Source of the DNA: Maribacter huludaoensis
GTDB lineage: Bacteria > Bacteroidota > Bacteroidia > Flavobacteriales > Flavobacteriaceae
Direction: 5' to 3'
NCBI RefSeq assembly: GCF_029350945.1
Contig: NZ_JARKMS010000001.1
Span: 772,313 to 836,312 of the forward strand
Length of the DNA: 64,000 nucleotides
A program made the translations under genes and the position numbers. Below the pieces are notes generated by a model that was given only the letters and a program-made list of their open reading frames with translations, made no database searches and was not told the origin of the DNA. This document shows, piece by piece, positions 44,741-53,700 of this stretch; the stretch's first letter is position 1; every line of letters starts with the position of its first letter.

Positions 44741-45823
44741 ATGTCAGAAAAAGATTTTATTCCAGCCCCATATATATTATTGAAAGAAGAAGGTGAAGTG
44801 TCATATTCTTCTCCTAGTAATATTGCCTTGGTAAAATATTGGGGAAAGAAAGAAAATCAGATACCGGCAAACCCTTCTATCAGTTTTACTTTGGCTGCCT
44901 GTGTTACTAAAACTAGTGTACACTATAAAAAAAAGGATAATAAAGCTGATGAGTTTTCTTTCGATCTTTTTTTTGAGGGAGAGGCAAAAGAAGAGTTTAA
45001 GCCAAAAATCAATACATTTTTAAAGAGAATAGAGGTCTATCTACCATTTTTAAAAGAGTATCACTTCGTAATCAAAACATCAAATTCTTTTCCGCATAGC
45101 AGTGGTATTGCATCATCGGCTAGTGGTATGTCTGCTTTGGCTTTATGTTTTATGGAGATGGAAAGAACGTTTCTAAAGACTCTTTCAGAAGAGCATTTTA
45201 ACCGTAAGGTTTCATTTTTGGCAAGATTAGGCTCTGGTAGTGCATGTCGCAGTATTGAAGGACCTTTGGTGCAATGGGGAGAAACATCCTCAATGGAAGG
45301 AAGCTCCAACTTATTTGGAATAAAGTATCCTTATAATGTACATGAGGTGTTTGGTAATTTTCACGACACCATTTTATTGGTAGATAAAGGTGAAAAGCAG
45401 GTAAGTAGTACGGTGGGTCATGAGTTAATGCACGGGCACCCGTTCGCTACGCAGCGGTTTGACCAAGCACATAGTAATTTAGAGAAGTTAAAGTCCATTT
45501 TATCTAAAGGAGACCTAGATTCCTTTATAAATATTGTGGAAAGTGAAGCACTTACATTGCACGCCATGATGATGACGAGCAATCCGTATTTTATATTGAT
45601 GAAACCAAATACACTTTCTATAATCAATGAGATTTGGAAATTTAGAGAGGCATCTAAAACCCATATTTGCTTTACTCTAGATGCAGGAGCAAATGTTCAT
45701 GTCTTATATCCTGAAAATGAAAAAGATATTGTTTTTCCGTTTATAAAAGATAAGTTAGTTTCTTATTGTCAAAATGGACAGTATATTTGTGATCGAATTG
45801 GTCTGGGCGCTAAGAAGTTGTAG
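44741..45823 (+). CDS. mvaD: Diphosphomevalonate decarboxylase
   Basis: From the ATG at 44741 the GHMP-family product has 360 residues. Motifs are SPSNIALVKYWGKKENQIPA (substrate site), NSFPHSSGIASSASGMSALA (phosphate loop) and LDAGANVHVLYP (catalytic Asp region), all typical of mevalonate diphosphate decarboxylase. It converts mevalonate 5-diphosphate to isopentenyl diphosphate with ATP. A mevalonate-kinase-like gene and a prenyltransferase gene follow, consistent with isoprenoid synthesis by the mevalonate route, as known in Flavobacteriaceae. Confidence 0.93.
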   Translation: MSEKDFIPAPYILLKEEGEVSYSSPSNIALVKYWGKKENQIPANPSISFTLAACVTKTSVHYKKKDNKADEFSFDLFFEGEAKEEFKPKINTFLKRIEVYLPFLKEYHFVIKTSNSFPHSSGIASSASGMSALALCFMEMERTFLKTLSEEHFNRKVSFLARLGSGSACRSIEGPLVQWGETSSMEGSSNLFGIKYPYNVHEVFGNFHDTILLVDKGEKQVSSTVGHELMHGHPFATQRFDQAHSNLEKLKSILSKGDLDSFINIVESEALTLHAMMMTSNPYFILMKPNTLSIINEIWKFREASKTHICFTLDAGANVHVLYPENEKDIVFPFIKDKLVSYCQNGQYICDRIGLGAKKL

Positions 45824-45939
45824 TTAATTTAAGTACTATTTCTTTACAAAAAACGTTTGTAAGGAAATGGTCTGCACAATTTGTTTAACCTTTTAAGGTA
45901 AAACGTTCAACTTTATGTAGATCTTTGACTATATTTATA

Positions 45940-45947
45940 TAAGTTTG
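45940..45947 (+). promoter_or_regulatory. Possible -7 box before the mevalonate-kinase gene
   Basis: TAAGTTTG matches TAnnTTTG, 24 bases before the ATG at 45971. No correctly spaced TTTG was found upstream (TTTG at 45924 is too close), so this rests on one box in a 147-base gap. Confidence 0.35.
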
Positions 45948-45970
45948 AATGTTTGCTTAGTATTTAAAAA

Positions 45971-46909
45971 ATGAAAGGACCCCTTTTTTATTCAAAAATT
46001 CTACTCTTTGGAGAGTATGGTATCATTAAAGATTCCAAAGGATTATCTATTCCCTACAACTTTTATAAGGGTGCTTTGAAATCCGATGCCAGCGTATCAA
46101 AAGAGGCAACAAAATCTAATAAAAGTTTAGAGTCTTTTGCTTTGTATTTGGAGGAGCTTACAACAAAAGAGCCAAGTTTGGTTTCTTTTGATCTAGACCT
46201 GCTAAAAGAAGATGTTGCAGCAGGTATGTATTTTGATAGTTCTATACCCCAAGGGTATGGTGTAGGCAGTAGTGGTGCCTTGGTAGCGGCTATTTATGAT
46301 AAATATGCGCAGGATAAAATAACGGTATTAGAGAATTTAACTAGGGAAAAACTGTTGAAGCTAAAAACGATATTTGGTAAAATGGAATCATTTTTTCACG
46401 GAAAATCATCTGGTCTAGATCCATTGAACAGTTATTTAAGCCTGCCAATACTTATAAATTCTAAAGATAATATTGAATCTACTAGTATTCCTTCTCAAAA
46501 TGCAGAAGGTAAAGGAGCAGTGTTTCTGTTAGATAGCGGCATTATTGGTGAAACCGCTCCAATGGTTCAGATTTTCATGGAACAAATGAAAAATGATGGT
46601 TTTAGGAGTATGTTGAAAAACCAGTTCATTAAACATACAGATGCCTGTGTAGAAGATTTTGTGAATGGCAATATTCAATCCTTGTTCGGTAATTTAAAAC
46701 AACTTTCACATGTTGTTTTTGATAATTTTAAACCTATGATTCCTGCTAAATTCCATGCTTTATGGAAAAATGGAATAGACACCAATGACTATTACTTAAA
46801 GCTTTGTGGCTCAGGTGGTGGTGGTTACATATTAGGTTTTACAGAAGATTTTGAAAAAGCTAAAACTGCGTTAAAAGACTATAAATTAGAAGTAGTCTAT
46901 AATTTTTAG
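45971..46909 (+). CDS. Mevalonate kinase-type GHMP kinase
   Basis: The 312-residue protein has the GHMP kinase layout: an N-terminal KILLFGEYGIIKDSKGLSIP, the ATP loop SIPQGYGVGSSGALVAAIYD, an Asp-containing FHGKSSGLDPLNSYLS and a C-terminal glycine loop LCGSGGGGYILGF. The HGKSSGLDP segment matches mevalonate kinases, which phosphorylate mevalonate at the 5 position. Phosphomevalonate kinase cannot be excluded from sequence alone. It sits between mvaD and a UbiA gene; a gap of 147 bases with a possible promoter separates it from mvaD. Confidence 0.85.
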   Translation: MKGPLFYSKILLFGEYGIIKDSKGLSIPYNFYKGALKSDASVSKEATKSNKSLESFALYLEELTTKEPSLVSFDLDLLKEDVAAGMYFDSSIPQGYGVGSSGALVAAIYDKYAQDKITVLENLTREKLLKLKTIFGKMESFFHGKSSGLDPLNSYLSLPILINSKDNIESTSIPSQNAEGKGAVFLLDSGIIGETAPMVQIFMEQMKNDGFRSMLKNQFIKHTDACVEDFVNGNIQSLFGNLKQLSHVVFDNFKPMIPAKFHALWKNGIDTNDYYLKLCGSGGGGYILGFTEDFEKAKTALKDYKLEVVYNF

Positions 46910-46922
46910 GTAATTTTCATAA

Positions 46923-47828
46923 ATGCTTAATAGAAGAAATAAACTCTTACTTTTAAAAGTACTGAGTCTTTTTTCAGTGGTTAGAGGTTATAATATTTTA
47001 GTTATAGCGCTAGCTCAATATTTGGCGTCTATTTATATACTTGCTCCAGAGCTTCCGGTCCGTAAAGTTGTTTTTGATATTAACCTTTTTGTTATTGTAT
47101 TGGCATCTGCCTTGGTTATTGCAGGTGGTTATATTATAAATAATTTTTACGACGCAGAGAAAGACCTTATCAATAAACCACGAAAAAGTATGTTGGATCG
47201 TTTGGTAAGCCAGCGGTTTAAATTAACAACTTATTTTGTGCTAAATTTTTTGGCAGTGGTGGTCGCCAGCTATGTTTCATTTAAAGCGGTATTCTTTTTC
47301 TCATCTTACATTTTTGGGATATGGATCTATTCACATAAGTTAAAACGAATTCCATTTTTGGGAAACTTTATATCGGCTACACTGGCCATTACGCCCTTTT
47401 TTGTAGTATTTGTTTATTATAAGAATATTCAACCGGTAATTTTTGTACATGCGGTGTTTCTCTTTTTGTTGATTCTCGCACGTGAAATGGTGAAAGATTT
47501 GGAAAATATATCAGGAGATTTAGCTCAGAATTATAGAACTATACCAATAATTTATGGTGCCCGAACTTCTAAATTTTTCATTTGTACATTAATCTTTTTG
47601 ACCTTAGTACCGTCCCTTTTGTTGATTTTTAAGTTTGACGTGGGTTATATGAACTATTATTTTATATTGTGTGTCATATTACTGGTATTGTTTATAGTTC
47701 TTTTATTTAAGGCAAACGCGCGGAAAGACTATGTTTGGCTGCACAACATATTAAAACTCATCATAGTTATGGGAGTTTTTGGTATTCTTTTAATAGATGT
47801 GCACCTTGTTTTAAATAGAATAGTATAG
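46923..47828 (+). CDS. UbiA family prenyltransferase
   Basis: The 301-residue protein has about eight membrane helices and the two Asp-rich UbiA motifs: NNFYDAEKDLINKPRKS (first) and REMVKDLENISGDLAQNY (second). It joins a prenyl diphosphate to an acceptor in the membrane. Flavobacterial homologues are often annotated as geranylgeranylglycerol-phosphate geranylgeranyltransferase, but menaquinone or heme synthesis are possible roles. It follows the mevalonate-kinase-like gene by 13 bases, so both are probably co-transcribed. Confidence 0.87.
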   Translation: MLNRRNKLLLLKVLSLFSVVRGYNILVIALAQYLASIYILAPELPVRKVVFDINLFVIVLASALVIAGGYIINNFYDAEKDLINKPRKSMLDRLVSQRFKLTTYFVLNFLAVVVASYVSFKAVFFFSSYIFGIWIYSHKLKRIPFLGNFISATLAITPFFVVFVYYKNIQPVIFVHAVFLFLLILAREMVKDLENISGDLAQNYRTIPIIYGARTSKFFICTLIFLTLVPSLLLIFKFDVGYMNYYFILCVILLVLFIVLLFKANARKDYVWLHNILKLIIVMGVFGILLIDVHLVLNRIV

Positions 47829-47855
47829 TTGTTCGTAATATGTTACATATAACTA

Positions 47856-47885
47856 TTTGAACCGCAACGCAATTTCCTACCTTTG
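47856..47885 (+). promoter_or_regulatory. Promoter of the pseudouridine-synthase-like gene
   Basis: TTTG (47856-47859) and TACCTTTG (47878-47885) are exact -33 and -7 boxes of the Bacteroidota consensus with an 18-base spacer. The predicted start is near 47892, about 12 bases before the ATG at 47904. The in-frame TTG at 47883 lies inside the -7 box and therefore cannot be the start. Confidence 0.75.
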
Positions 47886-47903
47886 TACAAAATTAGTACA
47901 GTT

Positions 47904-48746
47904 ATGAGTAGGGATGATTCTAGTAGGGGAAAAAATGCTTCAGGAAGGCAAGGGGGTAATTTCAAAAAGAAGAGCTATGCTCGTGGAAATGCGCCCATAA
48001 AGAAAAACGTAACGCCTGCGAAGCCCCAAGATCCAAATTCAATAAGATTAAATAAGTATGTGGCCAACTCTGGAGTATGTTCAAGAAGAGATGCGGATAT
48101 TTATATTGCTGCCGGTAATGTAACTGTAAATGGTAAGCCTATAACTGAAATGGGTTATAAGGTTAAATTGAGCGATGAGGTAAAATTTGATGGTCAGTTA
48201 TTGAATCCCGTTAAGAGAGAGTATGTGCTTTTGAACAAACCCAAGGATTTCGTTACTACGATAAGGGATGAGCGTGGCAAGAGACATGTTTCCGGGTTAA
48301 TATCAAGTGCTTCTAAGTCAAAATTACTACCCGTTGATAAATTGGAAAAAGAACATACAGGTTTACTTTTGTTTACCAATGATGGTAATATGACCAAGAC
48401 GTTAAAAAGCCCTATCAACGGTCTACGCAAAATATATCATTTAGTACTTGAGCAAGAATTACGAAGTGCTGATTTAAAGAAAATTCAAGAAGGGGTCGTT
48501 ATAGATGAAAAAGTAGTTCGTGTACAGGATATTAGTTTCATTGCTGATGCTCCCAAAAGGGAAGTTGGTATTGAAATTTATAGTTCTAGAAATAAAATTG
48601 TAGAGCGTTTGTTTGAAACCTTAGGATATAAAATCCAAAAATTGGATAGGGTAGTTTATGGTGGTCTTACCAAAAAAGATTTACCAAGAGGGCATTGGAG
48701 ATATTTGACAGAACAAGAAATCATTAATTTCAAAATGATCAAATAG
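47904..48746 (+). CDS. RsuA/RluB-family pseudouridine synthase homologue with altered active site
   Basis: The 280-residue product has a basic, Gly-rich N-terminal tail (1-45), an S4 RNA-binding domain (IRLNKYVANSGVCSRRDADI, about 46-100) and a pseudouridine synthase domain (about 105-275) ending in the usual LTKKDLPRGHWRYLTEQE. In active family members the catalytic loop reads GRLDxxTxGLLL. Here it is VDKLEKEHTGLLLFTND, so the Gly-Arg-Leu-Asp is Asp145-Lys146-Leu147-Glu148. The later GRNRIVRR loop is SRNKIVER. The protein may therefore bind rRNA without isomerising uridine. The start is set by the promoter at 47856. Confidence 0.88.
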   Translation: MSRDDSSRGKNASGRQGGNFKKKSYARGNAPIKKNVTPAKPQDPNSIRLNKYVANSGVCSRRDADIYIAAGNVTVNGKPITEMGYKVKLSDEVKFDGQLLNPVKREYVLLNKPKDFVTTIRDERGKRHVSGLISSASKSKLLPVDKLEKEHTGLLLFTNDGNMTKTLKSPINGLRKIYHLVLEQELRSADLKKIQEGVVIDEKVVRVQDISFIADAPKREVGIEIYSSRNKIVERLFETLGYKIQKLDRVVYGGLTKKDLPRGHWRYLTEQEIINFKMIK

Positions 48747-48780
48747 TACATGCTCCTTGTCTTAATAAAGGCTATAGCAT

Positions 48781-49842
48781 ATGAAATTATTTCAGTGTAC
48801 CAATTGTAAGAATACGGTTGTTTTTGAGAATAAAATTTGTTTAAACTGCGGTTTTAAACTTGGCTATTCTTCATATTATAATAAAATTGTATCATTAGAT
48901 CCAATCGCCACTACATGGCAGGTTAAGGAACTGGACGGGAAGACCTATGAATATTGTGAGAACTATAAGCACACGGTCTGTAACTGGTTGGTAGACGTTT
49001 CTAGAGGTCGCAAATTCTGCCTTGCCTGTACCCTAAACAGAACAATTCCGCATCTTTTAGATGATGATAATCTAGAAAAATGGAAACATATTGAGGTTGC
49101 CAAGCATAGATTGGTATATCAATTATTACGTTTTAGACTGCCGGTAGTTAGTAAAACAGTAGATAATGAGAAAGGTTTTTGCTTTGATTTTTTAGAGAAA
49201 GATGAGCTTCCAGAAGAATCAAAAGGATTAAAAACGGGTCATGCAAATGGTGTAATTACCCTTATGATAGCGGAAGCGGACCCTGTTGTTCGCGAGCAGG
49301 TAAAACAGCAAATGGCAGAGCGGTATAGAACTTTGCTCGGTCATTTTAGACATGAGGTGGGACATTATTATTGGGATTTGCTAATTCGTGATAATCCGGA
49401 GGTTTTAGCGGATTTTAGGAGCATTTTTGGTGATGAATCTCAATCGTATGCAGATGCATTGACCACCCATTATAATAATGGTCCAAAGGCAAATTGGCAA
49501 CAAAGTTTTATAAGTAAATATGCATCATCCCACCCTTGGGAAGATTGGGCAGAAACGTGGTCCCATTACTTGCACTTGACTGATGTATTGGAAACCGCCT
49601 ATAATTTCGGTCTCAAATCAAATCCTAAAATAATTGCTAAGAAAAGCCTGAAAATGAATGCTGCTTTTGATCCATATACCGTTACTGATTTTAGTAGAAT
49701 AATGGAAACAGGTATACCCCTTTTATTTACACTTAATAGTATGAACCGTTCTTTGGGAGAAGACGATCCCTATCCGTTTATAATCTCAAAACCTGTAGAG
49801 AAAAAATTAGAGTTCATTCATAAATTGTTGAAAGGTATTTAA
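48781..49842 (+). CDS. Zinc-binding metallopeptidase-like protein with zinc ribbon
   Basis: The 353-residue protein starts with a zinc ribbon (FQCTNCKNTVVFENKICLNC; Cys6, Cys9, then CLNC) and a second Cys cluster (HTVCNWLVDVSRGRKFCLAC). The peptidase part has the zincin motif HFRHEVGHYYWD and the downstream acidic segment HPWEDWAETWSHYLH. This is the putative zinc-binding peptidase family of COG4307 type, whose substrates are unknown. There is no signal peptide, so it should act in the cytoplasm. It overlaps the convergent PorP/SprF gene by 4 bases. Confidence 0.87.
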   Translation: MKLFQCTNCKNTVVFENKICLNCGFKLGYSSYYNKIVSLDPIATTWQVKELDGKTYEYCENYKHTVCNWLVDVSRGRKFCLACTLNRTIPHLLDDDNLEKWKHIEVAKHRLVYQLLRFRLPVVSKTVDNEKGFCFDFLEKDELPEESKGLKTGHANGVITLMIAEADPVVREQVKQQMAERYRTLLGHFRHEVGHYYWDLLIRDNPEVLADFRSIFGDESQSYADALTTHYNNGPKANWQQSFISKYASSHPWEDWAETWSHYLHLTDVLETAYNFGLKSNPKIIAKKSLKMNAAFDPYTVTDFSRIMETGIPLLFTLNSMNRSLGEDDPYPFIISKPVEKKLEFIHKLLKGI

Positions 49843-50765
49843 TCTCTACTAAACCCTTGCCCAAAACGATAGGTAGCAATAATACCATGGGTGTTTCCTA
49901 ATGTAGAATTGTTAGTGGCTACATTATAACTATAAATTGCCCTTATATTTTTAAACAAGTATACACCGGCCAGTAAATTTATTGATGAGTTGGACCTATA
50001 GCCTGTACCTAATTCAAAACGATTTTTAAAGCTTACGGCTATATTCATATCTATTTGAAAGGGCGCGCCATTTTCATATTTCAGCAATAAGTTGGGCTTT
50101 ATCATTAGTTCTTCAAATTTATTGGAGAAAAAACGATAGCCTAAATATCCGTAATAGGGAACATTTATTTCTACATTATCATCTGAAACGAGCATGTCGC
50201 CAATTACGTTAGGTGTTGAAAACCCTACATAAATGTCTGCCAGGTTCAATAAAAATCCCAAGCCTATTGTTGGTACTGTAGCATTAATGTTCATTGCAAA
50301 ATTAGGATCATCCATTATTCCTAATTCCAATAAGTTATCTTGATATTGTTGTACTCCAGGTGAAATGGAAAATGATAATGAATTAGGAGTATAGATTTGC
50401 CAGTAGGGCCTATTCTTTTTTGTATCAAAGAAAATTTTATAGGAGTATGTGGCAAAAGCACTAGTTGAGGTGGTTACACCAATTTCATCTCTTATTAATC
50501 CTGCTCCTAAACCTATTTTACCTCGATTTAAAGGCGTGTGAAAACTTAATGCAAAGCTTTTGGGACTACCCTCAATTTGGTTAAAGGTGCCCGTGTTGCT
50601 AATGCCTATTTCTGCACTTGGAGCCAACCCGGCAAATGCCGAGTTAATTAAGTACGGATTGTAATTATATTCCGAAAAAGTAGGGGTTTGTTGTGCCGTG
50701 CCTTTGTTGATCAAGGCAAAGCTTACTAACGCCATTAAAGCGATGTTCTTATATAAATTTTGCAT
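49839..50765 (-). CDS. PorP/SprF family type IX secretion membrane protein
   Basis: The 308-residue product has a signal peptide (ending NKGTAQ) and the PorP/SprF start QTPTFSEYNYNPYLINSAFA, followed by an outer-membrane barrel (GKIGLGAGLIRDEIG, YGYLGYRFFSNKFEELMIKP, NRFELGTGYR). These proteins anchor or help export large T9SS cargo with the gliding-type C-terminal domain. It begins 4 bases after the stop of the 1806-residue cargo gene, so the two form an operon and probably work as a pair. Confidence 0.93.
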   Translation of the reverse strand: MQNLYKNIALMALVSFALINKGTAQQTPTFSEYNYNPYLINSAFAGLAPSAEIGISNTGTFNQIEGSPKSFALSFHTPLNRGKIGLGAGLIRDEIGVTTSTSAFATYSYKIFFDTKKNRPYWQIYTPNSLSFSISPGVQQYQDNLLELGIMDDPNFAMNINATVPTIGLGFLLNLADIYVGFSTPNVIGDMLVSDDNVEINVPYYGYLGYRFFSNKFEELMIKPNLLLKYENGAPFQIDMNIAVSFKNRFELGTGYRSNSSINLLAGVYLFKNIRAIYSYNVATNNSTLGNTHGIIATYRFGQGFSRD

Positions 50766-50769
50766 GTTT

Positions 50770-53700
50770 TTATCGCTTTAAAACAAGGAAGCCTTGTGTT
50801 TTTCTTAAAATAGTTTCACCATCAATTTCAATGTTGAAAAAGTAAGTACCTGACGGTAACTGATCCGCACCCAATTTAGTGCTCATATTGGCGGTACCTG
50901 AAAATACGTTAGAGGCATTATCGTAATTTTTAATCTGAAACACCATGTCTCCCCATCGGTTATAGATGCTGACGACATTTTCGGGATAATACTCAATATG
51001 CTCTATATGCCAATACTCGTTTATTCCATCACCATCGGGCGAAAAGCCATATTTGGTTTCATCCTCAGGTAGTAAAGTGGTAAAACTTTGTTGGTCACAA
51101 GCCATAGCCTCGCCAACACTGTTGTAAGGAATTATGGTGACGTAAATTTCAGTATTGAACGGGAACTCTTCGCCATGGGTGTATTGCGTAGCTATACCCA
51201 TATCTAAATTGTCAACAATATCATTTGTTTCCGGAGAGGTTCCAATAGAGATACGGTATCCATCTATTTTATCGACATCTTCCCAAGTAATTGTACTCTC
51301 TAGAGGAACATTGGTTTCGCCGTTTGCCGGACTCATTAAGGATGAGCAATTAGGAGCAATGATTTCTGTGGTGAAACTATCATAGTTGCAACCAATGGCA
51401 TCTCCAGAGGTGTTATAGGGAATAATACTTACAAAAATCAAGGTTTCAGAAGGCAGGTCTTCATTTAATATGTAGCTGGTTAAAGATGCAACATCTTCAT
51501 TGTTTACAATATCATTACCGTTAGCGCTTGTACCTATAGAAATTCTATAACCATCTGCATCGTTAGAGGCATTCCATTCAATGTCAGCGGTTACAGCAAC
51601 GTTATTTGTATTTTGTAAAGCACTGATCAAATTGGTACAAGACGGTAATGGTCTAATGGTAAAGCTTTCTGCAGTACAACCTATGGCATCACCAACTTCA
51701 TTAAATGGAACAATAGTTACTGTAACGGTTTCTCCTTGGTTAAATTCATTAGGAAAAACATATAAAGTATCTGTAATTTCTAAATTGGTTACATTGTTTT
51801 CTGTACTGTTATTTGCGGTTATAGTCAGTTTGTAGCCATTGGCATTAGGTATGGTGTTCCATGAGATTTCATTTACTTCCGTCAATTCTTCACCGTCTAT
51901 TGGAGCTATTAAATTTGTACAATTTGGTATGGCCTTGATATTAAAACTTTCAGAGGAACATCCAAGGGCTTCGCCAGCATTATTATAAGGTTTTATAATT
52001 ACCTCAACAGTTTCACCTTGTTCAAAATCGCTTGCAAAGGTATAAGTGTTACCAGTAGTAATATCTAGTTCGTTGATGTTATTTGCTGAACTAGAACTAC
52101 CGGTTACGGTGAGCAGATAACCATCGGCTTCGGCAACTTCTGTCCATTCTAAATCAGTGTTCACTGGCACATCTATAGCACCATTTGCCGGTAAAACTAG
52201 GGTAGCACAAGCAGGTACGGCTTCTATGGTGAAGCTTTCTGTATTACAACCAATGGCATTACCAGATTCGTTATATGGAGTTATGGTTACCGATACCGTT
52301 TCTCCCTGGGTGAAATTTTCTGAGAAGTTTAAAGAGGTGTTTGTGGTTTTAAAATCTGTTACATTATTAGCTGTACTTGAGCTTCCTGAAACGTTTACAA
52401 AGTATCCAATAGCATCGGTTACTGTATTCCAGGAGATTGAGGTGTTTGTCACAACTGCAATATCACCATTTATTGGTTGTGCTAAGTTGGTGCATGTAGG
52501 TACTGGTTTTATGGTAAATGTTTCTGTAGTACAGCCGGTTGCCTCACCAGAATTATTGTATGGTTTTATGGTTACGGTTATTGTTTCACCTTGTATAAAA
52601 TCACCCGTAAAATCATAAGAAGTTGCGATAACATCAACCTCGGTTAGGTTGTTGTTAGTGCTTTCACTTGCGGTGACGGTTAATTTGTAGCCAGTTGCTC
52701 CGGTTACGGCATTCCAACTAATATCGGTATCGATATCTGCATCTAAAGTATTGTTCAGAGGGGTAATTAGTGTTGTACAGTTAGGCACCGGTGGCGGTAC
52801 TATAGTAAACGATTCAGATGTACACCCAGAGGCTTCTCCGCTATCGTTGTAGGGTTTTATGGTAACAGTAACCGTTTCGCCTTGTATAAAATCATTGGAA
52901 AAATCAAAAGTTGTACCTGTTGTTATTTCAAAATCGGTCATATTGTTTGCGGTACTATTACTGGCAATTACGGTGACCCTATAACCATCTGCATTCGTTA
53001 CTGCATTCCACTCGATAGAAGTGTCAACATCAATATTGGTGTCATTGTTGGCAGGTGCTATTAAGTTGGTACAAGAAGGAATTGGTTTAATTGTGAAATT
53101 TTCAGAACTACAGCCAATAGCTTCACCTATTTCATTGTATGGTATTATGGTTACGGTAACAGTTTCTCCTTGTACAAATTCGTTGGCAAAATTATAGCTA
53201 TTACCTGAGGTAATATCTAATTCACTAACATTGTTTTCTGAACTGATGCTACCATTGACAGATATAATATAACCATTGGCGTCAGTAACTTCTGCCCACT
53301 CAATATTTGTATTTACGGCTGCATTGTTAGCGCCATTTAATGGTGCTGTTAAATTAGTGCAATTTGGTATTGATTTTATAGTAAAACTTTCAGAAACACA
53401 ACCCATAGGGCTGCCTGTGGAGTTATAAGGGACAATATTTACGGTAACGGTTTCACCTGGTTCAAAATCGTTAGCAAAGTCATAGGTGTTGCCTGATATA
53501 ATGTCTAGATCGGTCACATTGTTATTGGTGCTGCTGCTCGCTGTAACAGTTAGCTTATATCCGTCCGCATCTGCGATAGTATTCCATTCAAGGTTAGTGT
53601 TGGGTGCAATATTTGTCGCATTGTTGATTGGGCTTATCAATGAAGTGCACAAAGGAGGTTGAGGTCCGGAGCTTTTAATGGTGAAGCTTTCAGAAGAACA

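Noticed and set aside
45842-45864. Stem-loop TTACAAA/TTTGTAA after mvaD
   Set aside because: It is not followed by a T run, so it was not called a terminator; stems of this length occur by chance in AT-rich DNA.
47883-47903. TTG-initiated extension of the pseudouridine-synthase-like gene
   Set aside because: The TTG is part of the TACCTTTG -7 promoter box.
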